A stretch of DNA of 64,000 bases. Source: Lachnospiraceae bacterium KH1T2. GTDB taxonomy: Bacteria > Bacillota > Clostridia > Lachnospirales > Lachnospiraceae. The notes under the pieces were generated by a model, which made no database searches, was not told where the DNA came from, and saw nothing but the letters and a program-made list of their open reading frames with translations. Of this stretch, positions 35,408-44,774 are shown piece by piece. Location of the stretch: contig FOSY01000018.1 of assembly GCA_900114405.1 (NCBI GenBank), positions 1 to 64,000 of the forward strand, read 5' to 3'. Position 1 is the stretch's first letter. Each line of letters starts with the position of its first letter. The position numbers and the translations under genes are program-made.

Positions 35408-36714
35408 GACGGATCCTCCAGTACATCATCCAACAAACGCTTAAGAGTTTCGCCAAGTTCTTTACCCGGCTTCATCCCTGCTGCGATAAGGTCCCCTCCA
35501 TTTATCGCAAGCGTTTTCAAAGAAACACATTCCTTCCGTTCTATAATACCACGATAGATCTCTTCAAGACAATCTTCACGCTTGAGCTTTTCTTCACGCT
35601 GAAAATCGCTCTGCGCCTTCACATCCGCACGCTGAACCTTTAGCAATAGTGGGAAAAGATCTTCGCCTATTTTATTTACAGCTTTTCGTACTGACTTTTT
35701 AGTCTCTGCCGGACGATAATCATGAAAATAGATCAACTTTTTAACTACATCTATTGTGTGATTATCATTCTTAAGTCTCCGCAATATCGCTTCTGCGAGC
35801 TTTTCGCTCTCTGCTGCATGTCCATAAAAATGATCAATTCCATCAACCGTAGTTTTTACTGCCGGTTTCCCAAAGTCATGAAGCAGCAATGCCCATCTGA
35901 GGATTCTAAGCTCTGCCGCATCCGATGTCTGATCCGCAGTAAGATTTTTCAATGCATGCGCCGTATGTACGCCTACATTGTAGCAATGATGCGGATTATT
36001 TTGCTCCGTTTCCATACATTTATCAAATTCCGGAAGTATCACCTTTGTGATGCCTGCTTCATAAAGCTCGATCACATTTTCAGGATGATCTGAAACCAGG
36101 AGCTTTGTCAGCTCTGTATTGATCCTCTCTGCTGAAATCTTAGAAAGCGTCGGCGCAAGATCTTCTGCCGCTTTTTTCGTCGCTCCATCTATGGAAAAGC
36201 CAAGCTGTGCCGCAAACCTAAATGCTCTGAGTATACGCAGCGCATCCTCTTCAAACCTGTTTTCAGGCATGCCTACTGCACGTATCACTCTAAGTTCCAA
36301 ATCCTGCGCTCCGCCGAACTCATCCACAAGTCCGCGGCTTTCGCTGTACGCCATCGCATTTATCGTGAAATCTCTTCGAGCCAGATCTTCTCTAAGCACA
36401 GGAGTAAATGTAACGCTCTTTGGGTGTCTTGAATCCTCATACTCACCGTCTATACGGTAGGTTGTAACTTCAAAGCCTTCCTCTTTCAGCATCACTGTCA
36501 CTGTTCCATGCTGTATTCCTGTATCTACAGTCCTTCTGAAGAGTTTTTTGACCTGCTCCGGGCGAGCAGACGTTGTGATATCCCAGTCATTAGGCTCTCT
36601 TCCAAGCAGAGAATCACGAACGCAGCCTCCGACGGCGAATGCCTCGAAGCCTGCGTTCTCAATTGTATCAATTATAAATTTTACTTTTTCGGGAAGTTTA
36701 ATTTTAATTTCCAT
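35356..36714 (-). CDS. cca: CCA tRNA nucleotidyltransferase
   Basis: The 452-residue enzyme adds or repairs the 3' CCA of tRNAs. The nucleotidyltransferase head has AVGGCVRDSLLGREPNDWDITTS (metal-binding Asp pair), followed by DFTINAMAYS and the RRDFT-type motif. The HD domain (LLHDFGKPAVKTTVDGIDHFYGHAAESE) lies downstream and is common in the Gram-positive form. ATG at 36714 lies 2 bp after the ackA stop. The 3' end overlaps the PEGA gene by 52 bp. Confidence 0.94.
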   Translation of the reverse strand: MEIKIKLPEKVKFIIDTIENAGFEAFAVGGCVRDSLLGREPNDWDITTSARPEQVKKLFRRTVDTGIQHGTVTVMLKEEGFEVTTYRIDGEYEDSRHPKSVTFTPVLREDLARRDFTINAMAYSESRGLVDEFGGAQDLELRVIRAVGMPENRFEEDALRILRAFRFAAQLGFSIDGATKKAAEDLAPTLSKISAERINTELTKLLVSDHPENVIELYEAGITKVILPEFDKCMETEQNNPHHCYNVGVHTAHALKNLTADQTSDAAELRILRWALLLHDFGKPAVKTTVDGIDHFYGHAAESEKLAEAILRRLKNDNHTIDVVKKLIYFHDYRPAETKKSVRKAVNKIGEDLFPLLLKVQRADVKAQSDFQREEKLKREDCLEEIYRGIIERKECVSLKTLAINGGDLIAAGMKPGKELGETLKRLLDDVLEDPSCNTKEILMEKVLKGLD

Positions 36715-36716
36715 TA

Positions 36717-37919
36717 TTATCTATTCAGGATCTCTACTGTCTGTCTTGCAATAGAAAGCTCTTCATCTGTAGGAATTACCATCACCTGTACCTTATCTTC
36801 AGGCTGTGAAAGGAAGAATTCAACTCCGCGAAGCTCTCTGTTCTTCTTCTCATCGAATGATGTTCCGAGATAGCCAAGGTACTTGCCGATCTTTTCACGA
36901 ACTGCTGCGTTATTCTCGCCTGCACCTGCTGTAAAGCAGATAGCGTCAACACCGTTCATCTCAGCTGTATAAGCACCGATGTACTTAGCAACTCTGAGTG
37001 CATATGCATCAAGAGCAACACCAGCCTGCTTGTTTCCATTAGCCTCAGCTTCAGCAAGGTCACGGAAATCAGATGAAAGACCATCTGAAAGTCCAAGGAT
37101 ACCTGACTTCTTATTGAGGATAGACATAACCTCTGCTGCAGAGATATTTTCCTTCTGCATGATGTATGTGATAACTGCAGGATCAAGGTCACCGCTTCGT
37201 GTTCCCATGATAAGACCTTCAAGTGGTGTAAGACCCATTGATGTATCTACGCACTTGCCGTGATCAACAGCACTTATAGAAGCACCATTTCCAAGGTGAC
37301 AAACGATGATTCTAAGGTCTTTGATATCCTTTCCAAGAATCTCTGCGCAGCGTGCAGATACAAAAGCATGGCTTGTACCGTGGAAACCATAGCGACGAAC
37401 CTTATACTTCTTGTAGAAGCTGTATGGGATACCGTAAAGATATGCCTTTGGCTCCATTGTCTGATGGAATGCTGTATCAAATACTGCAACCTGAGGTACG
37501 CCCGGCATCATCTTCTGACATGCGCGGATACCGATAACATTTGCAGGGTTGTGAAGCGGTGCAAGGTCGTTGCACTCTTCGATTCCGGCAATTACTTCCT
37601 CTGTGATCTCAACAGCCTCAGTAAACTTCTCTCCGCCGTGAACAACTCTGTGGCCTACTGCGTCGATCTCGCTAAGTGATGAAACTACACCATCTGTAGG
37701 ATCTGTGAGCTTCTTGATAACAAGGTCTACTGCAACAGAGTGATCTGGCATATCTACCTTAGTAGCTGTCTTCTCTCCATTGCCTTTCTTGTACTCAAGG
37801 TTTCCTCCATCAATCCCGATTCTTTCGCAAAGACCTTTTGCAAGAACTTCTCCGCTTTCAGAATTGATAAGCTGATATTTAAGTGATGAACTTCCGCAAT
37901 TTATAACTAAAATTTTCAT
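36717..37919 (-). CDS. ackA: acetate kinase
   Basis: The 400-residue enzyme interconverts acetyl phosphate and acetate with ADP/ATP. The start is ATG at 37919 (MKILVINCGSSSLKY, the usual N-terminus); an upstream in-frame extension to 37997 has no site. Signature blocks are VINCGSSSLKYQL, GHRVVHGGEKF, RRYGFHGTSHAFV, and GNGASISAVDHGKCVDTSMGL. It provides ATP from fermentation. The phosphotransacetylase gene is not adjacent, unlike the common pta-ackA pairing. It lies 20 bp after proS and 2 bp before cca. Confidence 0.97.
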   Translation of the reverse strand: MKILVINCGSSSLKYQLINSESGEVLAKGLCERIGIDGGNLEYKKGNGEKTATKVDMPDHSVAVDLVIKKLTDPTDGVVSSLSEIDAVGHRVVHGGEKFTEAVEITEEVIAGIEECNDLAPLHNPANVIGIRACQKMMPGVPQVAVFDTAFHQTMEPKAYLYGIPYSFYKKYKVRRYGFHGTSHAFVSARCAEILGKDIKDLRIIVCHLGNGASISAVDHGKCVDTSMGLTPLEGLIMGTRSGDLDPAVITYIMQKENISAAEVMSILNKKSGILGLSDGLSSDFRDLAEAEANGNKQAGVALDAYALRVAKYIGAYTAEMNGVDAICFTAGAGENNAAVREKIGKYLGYLGTSFDEKKNRELRGVEFFLSQPEDKVQVMVIPTDEELSIARQTVEILNR

Positions 37920-37939
37920 TTTGACTTTTCTCCTGTGAA

Positions 37940-39373
37940 TTAATATGCTTTGCCCCAATATACGAGGTGCTTTGCAGGTTTTCCGCAGCATACACACTTA
38001 TCTGAGATAGGTTCCTGATCATTGAACGGCATGCAGCGGCTTGTTGCAGTTGTATCCTCTTTGATCTTGTTTTCACACTCAACATCACCGCACCACATAG
38101 CCTTAACAAAGCCCGGCTTGTTGTTTATGGTATCGCAGAACTCATCATAAGTTACTGCCGGGAATATATTCTCTTCAAGATGCTTCTTAGCACGCTCATA
38201 CATATCGTTGTGGATAGTATCAAGCATCTTTTCTACAAAATCATGAAGCTCAGCCTGAGCTACTGTGAACTTCTCTCTTGTATCACGTCTTACAACTACG
38301 CAGTTGCCTGCTTCAATATCCTTAGGACCGATCTCAACACGGAGCGGGAATCCTCTCATCTCCTGCTCAGCAAACTTGAATCCCGGACTTCTGTCTGAAT
38401 CATCAAGCTTAACTCTGAAGTCAGAAAGTTTTTCCTGAAGTGCTCTTGCAGCATCAAGTACGCCGTCCTTCTTCTGCTGGATAGGAATGATAACAACCTG
38501 TGTAGGCGCAATACGAGGCGGAAGTACAAGTCCTGAGTTATCACCATGTACCATGATCATCGCACCTATGATACGTGTTGAAAGTCCCCATGAAGTCTGG
38601 TGTGGTGTATGAAGCTTATTGTCACGTCCTGTAAACTGAATTCCAAATGCCTTGGCAAATCCATCGCCAAAGTTATGGCTTGTTCCTGACTGAAGAGCCT
38701 TTCCGTCATGCATCATTGCTTCGATTGTGTAAGTAGCAACTGCACCTGCGAACTTCTCCTTATCTGTCTTTCTGCCTCTGATAGTAGGGATTGCAAGGTA
38801 ATCCTTACAGAAATCAGCATAAACATTAAGCATCTGAACTGTACGATTCTCAGCATCCTCTGCTGTCTCGTGCATTGTATGACCTTCCTGCCATAAAAAT
38901 TCTCTTGAACGAAGGAAAGGTCTTGTGGTCTTTTCCCAACGGAATACTGAACACCACTGATTATATACTTTTGGAAGATCACGATAAGAATGGATCTCAT
39001 TCTTATAGAAATCACAGAAAAGAGTCTCTGATGTAGGACGAATGCAAAGACGCTCTTCAAGCTGCTCTCCGCCGCCGTAAGTTACCCAGGCAACTTCCGG
39101 TGCAAATCCCTCAACATGATCCTTTTCCTTCTGAAGAAGCCCTTCAGGGATAACCATAGGCATATAAACGTTCTCTACGCCTGTCTCCTTGAATCTGCGG
39201 TCAAGCTCAAGCTGAATATTTTCCCAAAGTGCATATCCTGCCGGCTTTAAAATAATACAGCCCTTTACTGTTGAATATTCGATGAGTTCGGCCTTTTTAA
39301 CTACGTCAGTGTACCACTGCGCAAAATCCTCCTCCATGGAGGTGATGGCTTCTACCAGTTTTTTCTCTGCCAT
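37940..39373 (-). CDS. proS: prolyl-tRNA synthetase (archaeal/eukaryal-like short form)
   Basis: The 477-residue class II synthetase charges tRNA-Pro. The N-terminal catalytic core ([64 protein letters not shown]) leads to an anticodon domain. The C-terminal region has CGxxxCENKI- and [22 protein letters not shown] Cys residues for zinc. It lacks the inserted editing domain of the long bacterial ProRS, so it is the short type found in many Clostridia. It is first in the proS-ackA-cca-PEGA cluster. Confidence 0.96.
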   Translation of the reverse strand: MAEKKLVEAITSMEEDFAQWYTDVVKKAELIEYSTVKGCIILKPAGYALWENIQLELDRRFKETGVENVYMPMVIPEGLLQKEKDHVEGFAPEVAWVTYGGGEQLEERLCIRPTSETLFCDFYKNEIHSYRDLPKVYNQWCSVFRWEKTTRPFLRSREFLWQEGHTMHETAEDAENRTVQMLNVYADFCKDYLAIPTIRGRKTDKEKFAGAVATYTIEAMMHDGKALQSGTSHNFGDGFAKAFGIQFTGRDNKLHTPHQTSWGLSTRIIGAMIMVHGDNSGLVLPPRIAPTQVVIIPIQQKKDGVLDAARALQEKLSDFRVKLDDSDRSPGFKFAEQEMRGFPLRVEIGPKDIEAGNCVVVRRDTREKFTVAQAELHDFVEKMLDTIHNDMYERAKKHLEENIFPAVTYDEFCDTINNKPGFVKAMWCGDVECENKIKEDTTATSRCMPFNDQEPISDKCVCCGKPAKHLVYWGKAY

Positions 39374-39448
39374 GTCTTTGATTCCTCTCTAAAATTAACA
39401 TAAAAAAATTATGAATGTACCTATATGCATACTCTGATAATTTTACGT

Positions 39449-40138
39449 TTACTGCACCCCTTTGTCAAGGAAAGACGGGGTTTGTTCAATATTTATCAAT
39501 TTTCCTGTACTAGGATGCGGAAATCTCAATACAGCTGCTGAAAGCATCATCTGCGGCGCTGCCTTACCGCCATATTTCCTGTCACCGCGTATAGGCATTC
39601 CGGCATGGCTAAGCTGTACTCTTATCTGATGATGTCTTCCTGTCATAAGGCGTATCCGCAGCACCTCTCCGCCATCTTCATAAGCTCCTTCTCTGCTATA
39701 TGCAAGCTCTGCCTTTTTAGCGCCCTTAACGCCCTCATTAACGACTTTAGACGTATTACTCTTATTATCTTTCAAAAGCCAGTCAACGAGTTTTATTTCG
39801 CCCTGCAGCGCCTCATTTTCAGAGTCCGTCACAGCGATATACTCTTTCTCAAATTTTCCATTCTGAAGTGCCTTTGAAAGCTCTGCTGCCGCCTTCTTAT
39901 TCTTTGCAAAAAGAAGTATACCCTCTACCGGCTGGTCAAGCCTGTGTATAAGTGCTGCATAAGGCTCTCCATTGCTTTTTTCCGCAAGGTAGTTCTTCAC
40001 ATGGCTTATCATATCCATACTGCCTATCCGCGCTGATTCTGATGCCACTCCCGCAGGCTTGAACACCGCAAGTATATCTTTGTCTTCTGATAATATCTTC
40101 AACTTATCCATCGTAAAAAATGACCGAAACCAAAGCAC
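39449..40138 (-). CDS. RluA-family pseudouridine synthase
   Basis: The product is 229 residues from GTG at 40138 (AGGCGG close by), or 220 from ATG at 40111. The catalytic motif is HRLDQPVEGILLFAK with the conserved Asp, and GRHHQIRVQLSHAGMPIRGDRKYGG follows, as in the RluA/RluD group. No S4 RNA-binding domain precedes it, so it may act alone on rRNA or tRNA. The exact target uridine is unknown. It lies 28 bp after the NYN gene and upstream of proS on the same strand. Confidence 0.92.
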   Translation of the reverse strand: MLWFRSFFTMDKLKILSEDKDILAVFKPAGVASESARIGSMDMISHVKNYLAEKSNGEPYAALIHRLDQPVEGILLFAKNKKAAAELSKALQNGKFEKEYIAVTDSENEALQGEIKLVDWLLKDNKSNTSKVVNEGVKGAKKAELAYSREGAYEDGGEVLRIRLMTGRHHQIRVQLSHAGMPIRGDRKYGGKAAPQMMLSAAVLRFPHPSTGKLINIEQTPSFLDKGVQ

Positions 40139-40166
40139 TTACCGCCTGATTCCGGTCTTCTCCTCA

Positions 40167-40937
40167 TCACTTAATATTTATATATGTCGTATTGCCTATC
40201 TTCTTCAGCGAAAAGCAGTCAAACTGCTGCAAAAACTTAGAAAGCTTAGGTGCGCCGTAGTTTCTGGTATCGAAATCAGGATACCTTCTCTGAAGGCTGT
40301 TTCCCAACGCACTTATATTCATTCCCTCTTCGTCATCATGCGCCTGAATGATCTGACGTATCGCCTTTTCTATAGTCGTTATCCTTGTAAGATTTGACCT
40401 AAGCTTAGGCTCTGCACTCCTTGCCGCCTTCTTTGCCATTCTGGCACTTCGTCTTATCGGAGTCTTCACATCCGGCACTATTTCCTTCTCGCCATTTGCC
40501 TCTTTATAAAGTACATCCAGCACCTTGAAAGAATCACATGCCTTTATGAAAGCATTCGGAGTTTTACTCTCTCCCATTCCGACTACTATCTTGCCCTCTT
40601 CCTTTAAGGTAGCTGCAAGCCTTGTAAAGTCGCTGTCAGAAGAGACTAAGCAAAAACCATCCACGTTATTATTATAAAGAATCTTCATCGCATCGATTAT
40701 CAATGCAGAATCTGACGAATTCTTTCCAAATGTATTATTAAACTGCTGCATTGGTATAATAGAATTATCAAGAAGGATAGATCTCCACGAAGCACTTGCA
40801 GGCTGTGTCCAGTCCCCATATGCTCTCTTGATCGTCAGATCCCCATAGTTTGAAGCTTCATCCATTATCAAACCAATGTATCTCTGCGACACGTTTTCGA
40901 TATCTATCAAAACCGCAAATCGCTTATCATCTGCCAT
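40167..40937 (-). CDS. NYN-domain (LabA/DUF88-like) protein with OST-HTH/LOTUS tail
   Basis: The 256-residue protein has an N-terminal NYN (PIN-like) nuclease domain (about 5-150). Its metal-binding acids appear in LIDIENVSQ, SSDSALIIDAMKIL and VSSDSDFTRLA. The C-terminal LOTUS/OST-HTH-like module (about 180-256) has GNSLQRRYPDFDTRNYGAPKLSKFLQQ and is thought to bind RNA. Such proteins are probable RNA-processing nucleases, but the bacterial function is not settled. The linker is basic (RRSARMAKKAARSAEPK). It is upstream of the RluA-type gene with a 28-bp gap. Confidence 0.9.
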   Translation of the reverse strand: MADDKRFAVLIDIENVSQRYIGLIMDEASNYGDLTIKRAYGDWTQPASASWRSILLDNSIIPMQQFNNTFGKNSSDSALIIDAMKILYNNNVDGFCLVSSDSDFTRLAATLKEEGKIVVGMGESKTPNAFIKACDSFKVLDVLYKEANGEKEIVPDVKTPIRRSARMAKKAARSAEPKLRSNLTRITTIEKAIRQIIQAHDDEEGMNISALGNSLQRRYPDFDTRNYGAPKLSKFLQQFDCFSLKKIGNTTYINIK

Positions 40938-41041
40938 TTAATACACTTCCCCATTTCTTTGCAAAATTGTAACTTATACGCATGATATTCATTCCAACAG
41001 CAATGACTCCTGCTTTCATATCATAACATAAATTACATCAT

Positions 41042-41074
41042 AAAGGGAATTCAGCCAGGCCGAATTCCCTTTTT
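41042..41074 (-). terminator. terminator after the two-component operon
   Basis: Arms AAAGGGAATTC and GAATTCCCTTT are perfect around a 9-nt loop. It lies about 20 bp after the response-regulator stop (41093) and could serve both strands. Confidence 0.8.
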
Positions 41075-41092
41075 CATCACACATTTTATAAA

Positions 41093-41782
41093 TCATATCT
41101 TGAAGCGATAGCCTACTCCCCAGATTGTTTCAATATACTGAGGATTTGAAGAATCCACTTCAATCTTCTCACGGATCTTCTTGATATGTACTGTTACTGT
41201 CGCAATATCTCCGACTGATTCCATATCCCAAATATTCCTGAAAAGCTCATCTTTCGAATAAACATGATTCGGATTAGATGCAAGGAATGTAAGCAGGTCA
41301 AATTCCTTTGTAGTAAACTGCTTTTCCTCACTATTTACCCACACACGTCTTGCTGTACGGTCAATCTTAAGACCTCTGATCTCGATGATCTCGTTCTCAG
41401 CTCTTCCGCTTGAAGTAAGCCTCTCATAACGAGCAAGGTGTGCCTTAACTCTGGCAACAAGCTCACTTGGAGAAAACGGCTTCGTGATATAATCATCTGC
41501 TCCAAGACCAAGTCCTCTGATCTTATCAATATCATCTTTCTTTGCAGACACCATTATGATAGGTGTATTTTTAACATTGCGAACCTGCCTGCAGATATCA
41601 AATCCATCAACTCCCGGAAGCATAAGATCAAGAATTATGAGATCAAACTCATTATTCATTGCCGCATCAAGGCCTTCATTTCCAGTGTTCTTTACTGTAA
41701 CACCAAATCCGGAGAGTTCAAGATAATCTTTTTCAAGATCCGCAATCGACTCTTCGTCTTCCACGATCAAAATTTTACTCAT
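41093..41782 (-). CDS. OmpR/PhoB-family response regulator
   Basis: The 229-residue product has a receiver domain (about 1-115) with acidic pocket VEDEES, phosphoacceptor Asp in DLIILDLMLPG, Thr/Ser VSAKKDD, and Lys in ITKPFSP. A winged-helix DNA-binding domain (about 130-228) has FTTKEFDLLTFLASNPN and TVTVHIKKIREKIE. It follows its kinase gene by 27 bp on the same strand, so the two form one operon. The signal it senses is unknown. GAGGAAGAG precedes the ATG. Confidence 0.95.
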   Translation of the reverse strand: MSKILIVEDEESIADLEKDYLELSGFGVTVKNTGNEGLDAAMNNEFDLIILDLMLPGVDGFDICRQVRNVKNTPIIMVSAKKDDIDKIRGLGLGADDYITKPFSPSELVARVKAHLARYERLTSSGRAENEIIEIRGLKIDRTARRVWVNSEEKQFTTKEFDLLTFLASNPNHVYSKDELFRNIWDMESVGDIATVTVHIKKIREKIEVDSSNPQYIETIWGVGYRFKI

Positions 41783-41809
41783 ATTTTCTCTTCCTCATCT
41801 CAAGCCCTG

Positions 41810-43288
41810 TTATTGGTATTTTTTTAATTCGATGCACATGACGGTACCTTCACCGCCATCGCTCTCTGCCCAGACTTTTCCGCCATGATCCTCAACAATT
41901 TTCTTAACAATGGAAAGACCTACCCCCGAACCTCCTTTAGCACTATTTCTGGATGCATCAGCGCGATAAAATCTGTCGAAAATATACGGAAGATCCTTTG
42001 AATCAATACCACATCCATTATCACCTATGCTGATCTTTACATTCTCACCGACATCGCTGATAAAGATAGAGATACGACCTTCAGACTTATCCATATATTT
42101 TATGGAATTTCCTATAATATTATTGACAACTTTCTTAAATTGAACCGGATCTGCAATAACTTTCGTCCCCGGTTTTACAGTATTGTCATACTGCATCTTC
42201 ATTCCTCTGGACTCAAGCTCTGTTTCCAGTTCATCTGCACAATCATTGAAATAATCTGAGATGTCAAGCTTTACAAAATTATATGGAATCCTGTCATTAT
42301 CAATTCCTGCATAGAACGTCAGCTCATTGATAAGTCTGTCCATATCATTTGCTTTGTTATAGATCGTCTTGATGTATTTTTCGCGCCTTTCAGGTGTATC
42401 TGCTACACCATCCATGAGACCTTCAGCATATCCCTTGATCGAAGTGACCGGTGTTTTAAGATCATGCGTGATATTGGTGACAAGCGCACGATTTTCATTT
42501 TCACTGTTGATCTTAGAATCTGCCGACTCCTTAAGACGCTTTCTCATCTCTTCAAAACTTTTACATAGTTGTGCTACCTCATCTTTTGTATCGGGTACTT
42601 TTAGCTCAAAATCAAGAGTTCCTTCACCAATTTTTTCGGCAGCTTCTGTAATTTGTTTAAGCGGAGAGACCATTCCTGTGTATATCCACGATACCAGAGC
42701 CAGCCCTGTAAGTATTAAGATCACCACAAAAGCAAGCCCTATCTGGTTTGTAAGGGTTCTCATGCGCGGAATAAGATCAGATACGTTCGTAACGATAAAG
42801 ATACTTCCTCTTGAATGATCCTTAAATCTGAAATCGTCCTGTTTTATAAGAATCTGGAGATTCTTAACGTACATTTCACCGCTGTAGTTGCTCTCCTCCG
42901 GAGCTCCATACGACGGCAAAATGTCCTTTATCTCCTTTGTCATCTCTGAATTTCCCGTATAGTAGATCTCATTACCTTTTCGCACTATAAGGAAAGAAGA
43001 TTTTTTTGACAGTTCATTATTAAGATCATCGAGTACAGCTTTTTTCTCCAATGTATCAGAGCCATCATCCGAAAGAGTCTGTATCTTATCGTAGATTTCC
43101 TCTGTAAGCCCTGAAAACAGCTGAACTGTATTCATGACCATTCCATAGGCATCGCTTTCGATTCCAAAATCCCGCAAAAAGGCCTGTTGCTGATATTTTG
43201 TCACAAAAACTACTGTAACTGCGCATAATGTTATTGGGATTACGACAATTGCCAGAAATGTAATTGCCAGTTTTGTCTTAAATGTCAT
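41810..43288 (-). CDS. sensor histidine kinase (HAMP) of the two-component pair
   Basis: The product is 492 residues from ATG at 43288; the in-frame ATG at 43312 adds eight residues and has a poorer site. An N-terminal helix (about 6-30) and a second (about 180-205) frame an extracytoplasmic domain. A HAMP region (TGMVSPLKQITEAAEKIGEGTL), HisKA (LVTNITHDLKTPVTSIKGYAEG), and HATPase boxes (NIIGNSIKYMD, GDNGCGIDSKDLPYIFDRFYR, GSGVGLSIVKKI) follow. It is the partner of the response regulator at 41093. No nearby gene suggests the stimulus. Confidence 0.94.
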   Translation of the reverse strand: MTFKTKLAITFLAIVVIPITLCAVTVVFVTKYQQQAFLRDFGIESDAYGMVMNTVQLFSGLTEEIYDKIQTLSDDGSDTLEKKAVLDDLNNELSKKSSFLIVRKGNEIYYTGNSEMTKEIKDILPSYGAPEESNYSGEMYVKNLQILIKQDDFRFKDHSRGSIFIVTNVSDLIPRMRTLTNQIGLAFVVILILTGLALVSWIYTGMVSPLKQITEAAEKIGEGTLDFELKVPDTKDEVAQLCKSFEEMRKRLKESADSKINSENENRALVTNITHDLKTPVTSIKGYAEGLMDGVADTPERREKYIKTIYNKANDMDRLINELTFYAGIDNDRIPYNFVKLDISDYFNDCADELETELESRGMKMQYDNTVKPGTKVIADPVQFKKVVNNIIGNSIKYMDKSEGRISIFISDVGENVKISIGDNGCGIDSKDLPYIFDRFYRADASRNSAKGGSGVGLSIVKKIVEDHGGKVWAESDGGEGTVMCIELKKYQ

Positions 43289-43453
43289 TGATACCAAGTG
43301 CCTCCATCGCATAGATAGATTTAGTATAACATTTCATACAGCCCAATATAAAAATCTTGTATCAAAAATATATAAATTTTCTATTAATCAATACAGCTTT
43401 AAGGCTGCCTTAAGCTTACGCAAAAGGCAGCTGCAGCTTGTACTCTGACTAAA

Positions 43454-44701
43454 TTAAAGTCCTGATTCGTTGAGATATCTTTCCTGTTCAGGTGTAAGAG
43501 TATCGATCGATTTTCCAAGGAACTGAAGCTTTTTCCTTGCAACTTCGATATCGACTTCATTTGGCACATCGATAAGCTTTTCTTTAAGCTCTGAAGAATG
43601 CTCTACAAGATATTTAGCAGAAAGTGCCTGAATTGCAAAGGACATATCCATGATCTCTGCAGGATGTCCATCTCCGCATGCAAGGTTAACGAGACGTCCC
43701 TCGCCGAGCACATATATCCAGTTACCATTTGAAAGCTTGTAACCCATGATATTATTGCGCATTTCAGCCTTATCAACTGCAATCTCTCTGAGGCGAGCCA
43801 TGTCGATCTCGCAGTCAAAGTGACCTGCGTTGCAGAGGATAGCTCCATCTTTAAGGTTCATGAAATCTTCCTCGTCTATTACCTTATCACAGCCTGTTAC
43901 TGTTACGAAGAAGTCACCTTTCTTTGCAGCCTCAGCCATAGGCATAACGTCAAAGCCATCCATAACAGCTTCTATTGCGCGTACAGGATCGATCTCTGTA
44001 ACGATGACCCTTGCGCCGAGACCTTTTGCTCTCATTGCAACACCCTTACCGCACCAGCCATAGCCTGCTACGACTACGATCTTTCCGGCTACAACAAGGT
44101 TTGTTGTACGGTTGATACCGTCCCATACAGACTGACCTGTACCGTAACGATTATCAAAGAAGTGCTTCATCATGGCGTTATTAACGCGAACCATAGGGAA
44201 TCTAAGCTTGCCTTCACGATTCATCGCCTCAAGTCGGATGATACCTGTAGTTGTCTCTTCACATCCGCCGATCACGCCATCGATAAGGTCTGTAAGCTCA
44301 GTGTGCATCATATGTACAAGGTCACCGCCGTCATCGATTATGATATTCGGGCCATGTTCAAGAACCGCGCGGATATGAGCTTCATACTCCTCAGGTGTAG
44401 TTCCATGCCATGCATGCACTTCAAGACCTGACTTAACCAGAGCTGCTGCTACATCGTCCTGTGTAGAGAGCGGATTTGAGCCGGTTACGTACATTTCTGC
44501 TCCGCCTGCTGCAAGTACGAGGCAAAGATACGCTGTTTTTGCCTCAAGATGAACTGAAAGTGCTATCTTTTTCCCTGCGAACGGCTTTGTCTTAGAAAAC
44601 TCATCGTAAAGCATTGAAAGAAGCGGGCAGTTTCTCTTTACCCACTCGATTTTTCTCATTCCTGATTCTGCCAGATTGATGTCCTTGATTTCACTTGCCA
44701 T
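43454..44701 (-). CDS. ahcY: S-adenosylhomocysteine hydrolase family enzyme, HxExK type (probably acts on S-inosylhomocysteine)
   Basis: The 415-residue NAD-dependent enzyme releases homocysteine from SAH or SIH. NAD-binding GYGWCGKGVAMRAKGLGARVIVTE and the C-terminal catalytic and ribose-binding stretches are intact. The substrate base-binding motif reads HLEAK (residues 51-55) where adenosine-using enzymes have HxTx(E/Q). HxExK forms are known to prefer S-inosylhomocysteine. The adjacent gene is an SAH/MTA deaminase that could make that substrate. It has the shorter length (about 415) of archaeal-like members. It lies 73 bp downstream of the deaminase gene. Confidence 0.93.
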   Translation of the reverse strand: MASEIKDINLAESGMRKIEWVKRNCPLLSMLYDEFSKTKPFAGKKIALSVHLEAKTAYLCLVLAAGGAEMYVTGSNPLSTQDDVAAALVKSGLEVHAWHGTTPEEYEAHIRAVLEHGPNIIIDDGGDLVHMMHTELTDLIDGVIGGCEETTTGIIRLEAMNREGKLRFPMVRVNNAMMKHFFDNRYGTGQSVWDGINRTTNLVVAGKIVVVAGYGWCGKGVAMRAKGLGARVIVTEIDPVRAIEAVMDGFDVMPMAEAAKKGDFFVTVTGCDKVIDEEDFMNLKDGAILCNAGHFDCEIDMARLREIAVDKAEMRNNIMGYKLSNGNWIYVLGEGRLVNLACGDGHPAEIMDMSFAIQALSAKYLVEHSSELKEKLIDVPNEVDIEVARKKLQFLGKSIDTLTPEQERYLNESGL

Positions 44702-44774
44702 GTCATTCTCCTTAATTAATCGCTCAAGTCAAAATAGTTACGCAAAAAGGTGTTTCGTACTGTACTGAAAATTA

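Noticed and set aside
43400..43430. terminator between ahcY and the histidine kinase
   Set aside because: A 7-bp hairpin (CTGCCTT/AAGGCAG) is present, but the following tract on the minus strand is not T-rich.
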